Source: Sphagnum magellanicum
Lineage: Eukaryota > Streptophyta > Sphagnopsida > Sphagnales > Sphagnaceae
Direction: 5' to 3'
Assembly (NCBI GenBank): GCA_021904315.1
Contig: CM038916.1
Location: 9,885,065-9,949,064 of the forward strand
Length of the DNA stretch: 64,000 nucleotides
Shown: positions 61,913-64,000 of the stretch, piece by piece
Layout of the letters: every line of letters begins with the position of its first letter
How positions within the stretch are numbered: the stretch's first letter is position 1
Position numbers and translations under genes: made by a program
Notes under the pieces: model-generated
What the model saw: the letters and a program-made list of their open reading frames with translations, nothing else
What the model was told of the DNA's origin: nothing
Database searches by the model: none

Positions 61913-62134
61913 GTACGCGCAAGGGACAATTCAGAGGCACTCTGATTCCCCTTCCCTTCTCTCTCTCCTCTCTTCTTCCTCTTTTTCTTATCTTCACAGG
62001 CATCGGGGGGGGTTTCAAGGTCTGAAAATCTAGGTTGAAACAGGTGGTATGCTGCTGCATAGATCGGTGAAAACATCTGCCCAAAATCCTTCTACAACTC
62101 TGTCTCCATAAGACAGAAATCCTGAAATGTTGCA

Positions 62135-62335
62135 TCTTGAATCTTGCAACATCATCTTGATGAGAGGGTTTTTGTCAAGTTCAGAAAGAGATCTCCTGTT
62201 GGGTTTTTGAGATCAGCAGAAATCTCTGGCTGCATCAGAGCTGTCGCACAGTGCATCACGTCTTGAATCTTGCAACATCATCTTAATGAGAGGGTTTTCG
62301 TCAAGTTCAAAAAGAGATCTCCTGTTAGGTTTCAA
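62135..62335 (+). repeat. Two direct repeats, 126-base interval
   Basis: TCTTGAATCTTGCAACATCA followed by GATGAGAGGGTTTTTGTCAA, and AAAGAGATCTCCTGTT, appear at 62,135-62,211 and again at 62,261-62,335 with few differences. They lie between the helicase exon and the next coding region. Confidence 0.9.
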
Positions 62336-62497
62336 AAAAGGATAGATTACTGAAAGGCTTGTTACACTTTAAAACAGAGCTGCATTTAGAATATGTTTTT
62401 TGTTGGCACTCTAGGGATTAATTGGTAGTTAGGGGTAGCTGTTTTTCGAGTGTTTTTCAATGCCTCCCATTGAAGGAGCATTTGCCTGACACATACC

Positions 62498-64000
62498 ATG
62501 CCAATTCACGAATCTGCACCCCCAAGTGAGTTGGTTTCACCTTCAAGCACAGACTCAAGCAAGTCAGAGACGATGCCACAATTTTTAGCCTCGGTGGTAG
62601 AGAAGGGAGGAAATCCAACTCCTTATTTCTTTCCAGCAAGCAATGGGTTTGCAGGAGGAGTTGGGTTAACATCCAGTAAATCACCAAAGGACAGTACGCG
62701 AGGCCACACTGCAGCATCAATTCTCAATATGTCCCCAGGGGTATATGACGGCAGCTCAAAGGCCACACACAATTTGGAAAAGCATGGGTCAGGTTCGGCT
62801 GCCTCTGTCCTTGGGATACCACCAGGTTATGAGAACTTCTTGGATCTGCCACACTCTGTCTTACAGATGGTGGCAACCGCTCTTCAATGTGATGTGGTTG
62901 TTGCTGGGCTTTTGCATAATCCAATGCGATTGCACGAGACTGTTCTATGCGTACCCCGGGGAATGATCACTGTGCCAGTTCGGCTTTCAAAGGGGTTGCT
63001 AGCAGCATCTACTTGTGAGGTGTGTCAACCCAGACATCCTGACCTCTTAAGTCATGTTGGGTTGCACTGGTGACCAGGAAACATTCTTGCTTTTGTAGTG
63101 GTGTATGACATATTTCTTCCCCCATTCCTGTAGCACTGTGGTGATTTTTGGTGATGCAAGGACCATTTGATGCGCAGTGCTTCTATAGTTAGTAGATTTC
63201 ATATTGGTTCTTGACGTTGTGGAGGACTTGTTGTTTCTGTGTAACTATCATCTAAATCTCTTCACTTTTCATTGCTGTCACATGGGATGGGAGTTTAGGT
63301 GGTAGACACTGAGGGATTGCTGCTACCCAGTATGGTAACTGCTGCGTTGGGATCTCGGCCCAAGCGCTATCTTGCCACTGTATTTAGTGCTGAAGGGTAT
63401 GTTTTTTGTCCCACCTTGAATTGAGTGTTTTATTTGTCCCCAACAGCCAATGAAGGGAGTTGTAGGGCACTGTCTATCAAGAAATCCAAAAGTCATTATT
63501 ATATGGAAGAATGTGCATAAATGCACAAAGAAAAGAGATTGGTTAAAGGTCCTGATCTCCTATCTGACATTTTTGGCAGCTATGAGGGTCTATGCTATGC
63601 ACTCTGGTTGGACCCTGCAAAAGTGCCAGATGTGGCAGAGTGTACTATGCAAGATGCTGGTCAATCCCTCCCCTTATTACTTGCCAACCGTGTTCGATCT
63701 CTGTGTTGTGATCGAATGGGACGAAGATTTGACAGCATCATGAAGAGAATGCCACAGGTGTTAGTTAATTTCACACCCCCGCCCCCCTCTTCCTGACTAA
63801 TGCTTCAAATTCCCCGAAAATAATGACAAACAGTGGTGGTGTTCTTTGAGGCACTATTTACTTCAGTCTTCAAAACTTAATTTTAGATAACTAAACTATG
63901 ATTCTTCACAGCTAAATAGTGTGCTTAACTAAAAAGTTGATGATGTCACAGGCAGTTGTGTTTGTGGATGATGGGAGAGCGCCTTGCTTAGTCAACACAT
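62498..64000 (+). CDS. Unassigned protein with GAF-like then PAS-like region (partial)
   Basis: Exons by phase: 62,498-63,019, 63,299-63,396, 63,580-63,757 and 63,952 to the window edge. The first ~105 residues are Ser/Gly/Pro-rich and probably disordered. Then YENFLDLPHSVLQMVATALQ, CDVVVAGLLHNPMRLHET, KRYLATVFSAEGYEGLCYAL and LPLLLANRVRSLCCDRMGRR look like a GAF-type sensor fold with its closing helix. FDSIMKRMPQAVVFVDDGRA and PCLVNT follow, resembling the opening of a PAS domain. A GAF-PAS order would suggest a signalling protein, but I do not recognise the family. An in-frame stop at 62,471 lies just upstream of ATG 62,498, so this could be the true start. An acceptor at 62,475 would alternatively join the helicase exon in frame. 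Confidence 0.6.

Overview
This window is nuclear DNA of a land plant. It has intron-rich housekeeping genes with plant signatures: a DCD-domain protein, a plastid-type EamA transporter, a P-class PPR protein, plant-type PCNA and a cytosolic seryl-tRNA synthetase. It also has plant telo-box motifs (AAACCCTAA and its complement) and CT/GA-rich 5' regions. The long AT-rich gene-free tracts, the style of the hAT-like relic and the divergence of several proteins make a seed-free plant (bryophyte, lycophyte or fern) my best guess. That is inference; the species cannot be read from the window.

Layout: 1-4.7 kb is gene-free and holds part of a Tourist-like MITE copy. From 4.7 to 11.35 kb (+) lies a DCD-domain gene with a very CT-rich 5' region, one probable GC-AG intron and a 2-kb last intron holding a ~480-bp fold-back. 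From 13.9 to 15.45 kb (-) is a MOS2/GPKOW-like G-patch/KOW gene. From 15.7 to 28.9 kb is a gene desert of decayed DNA transposons (PIF/Harbinger transposase, Myb/SANT-like partner), a SINE-like head and tandem repeats. From 29.06 to 30.44 kb (+) is NHP2. From 32.13 to 35.59 kb (-) is an EamA/DMT transporter with a near-perfect hairpin in an intron. From 36.7 to 44.7 kb is gene-free, with a MITE near 40 kb and a dead hAT-like transposase at 42-44 kb. From 44.68 to 46.50 kb (-) is PCNA with an upstream E2F site. From 48.84 to 52.30 kb (-) is seryl-tRNA synthetase, diverging from a PPR gene (53.34-56.69 kb, +). From 56.7 to 61.6 kb is gene-free, with an intact-ended Tourist-like MITE and a ~44-bp minisatellite. 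From 61.64 kb (+) there is a DEAH4-like helicase first exon, followed on the same strand by a GAF/PAS-like gene that runs off the window edge.

The genes do not form a pathway. They are ordinary nuclear genes for splicing (MOS2-like, DEAH4-like), rRNA pseudouridylation (NHP2), replication (PCNA), translation (SerRS) and organelle function (PPR, EamA). Exon boundaries were placed by reading splice signals, phase and family conservation. For NHP2, EamA, PCNA and SerRS all phases close exactly, giving 157, 538, 263 and 475 aa. I saw no tRNA, rRNA, CRISPR or recognisable LTR element.
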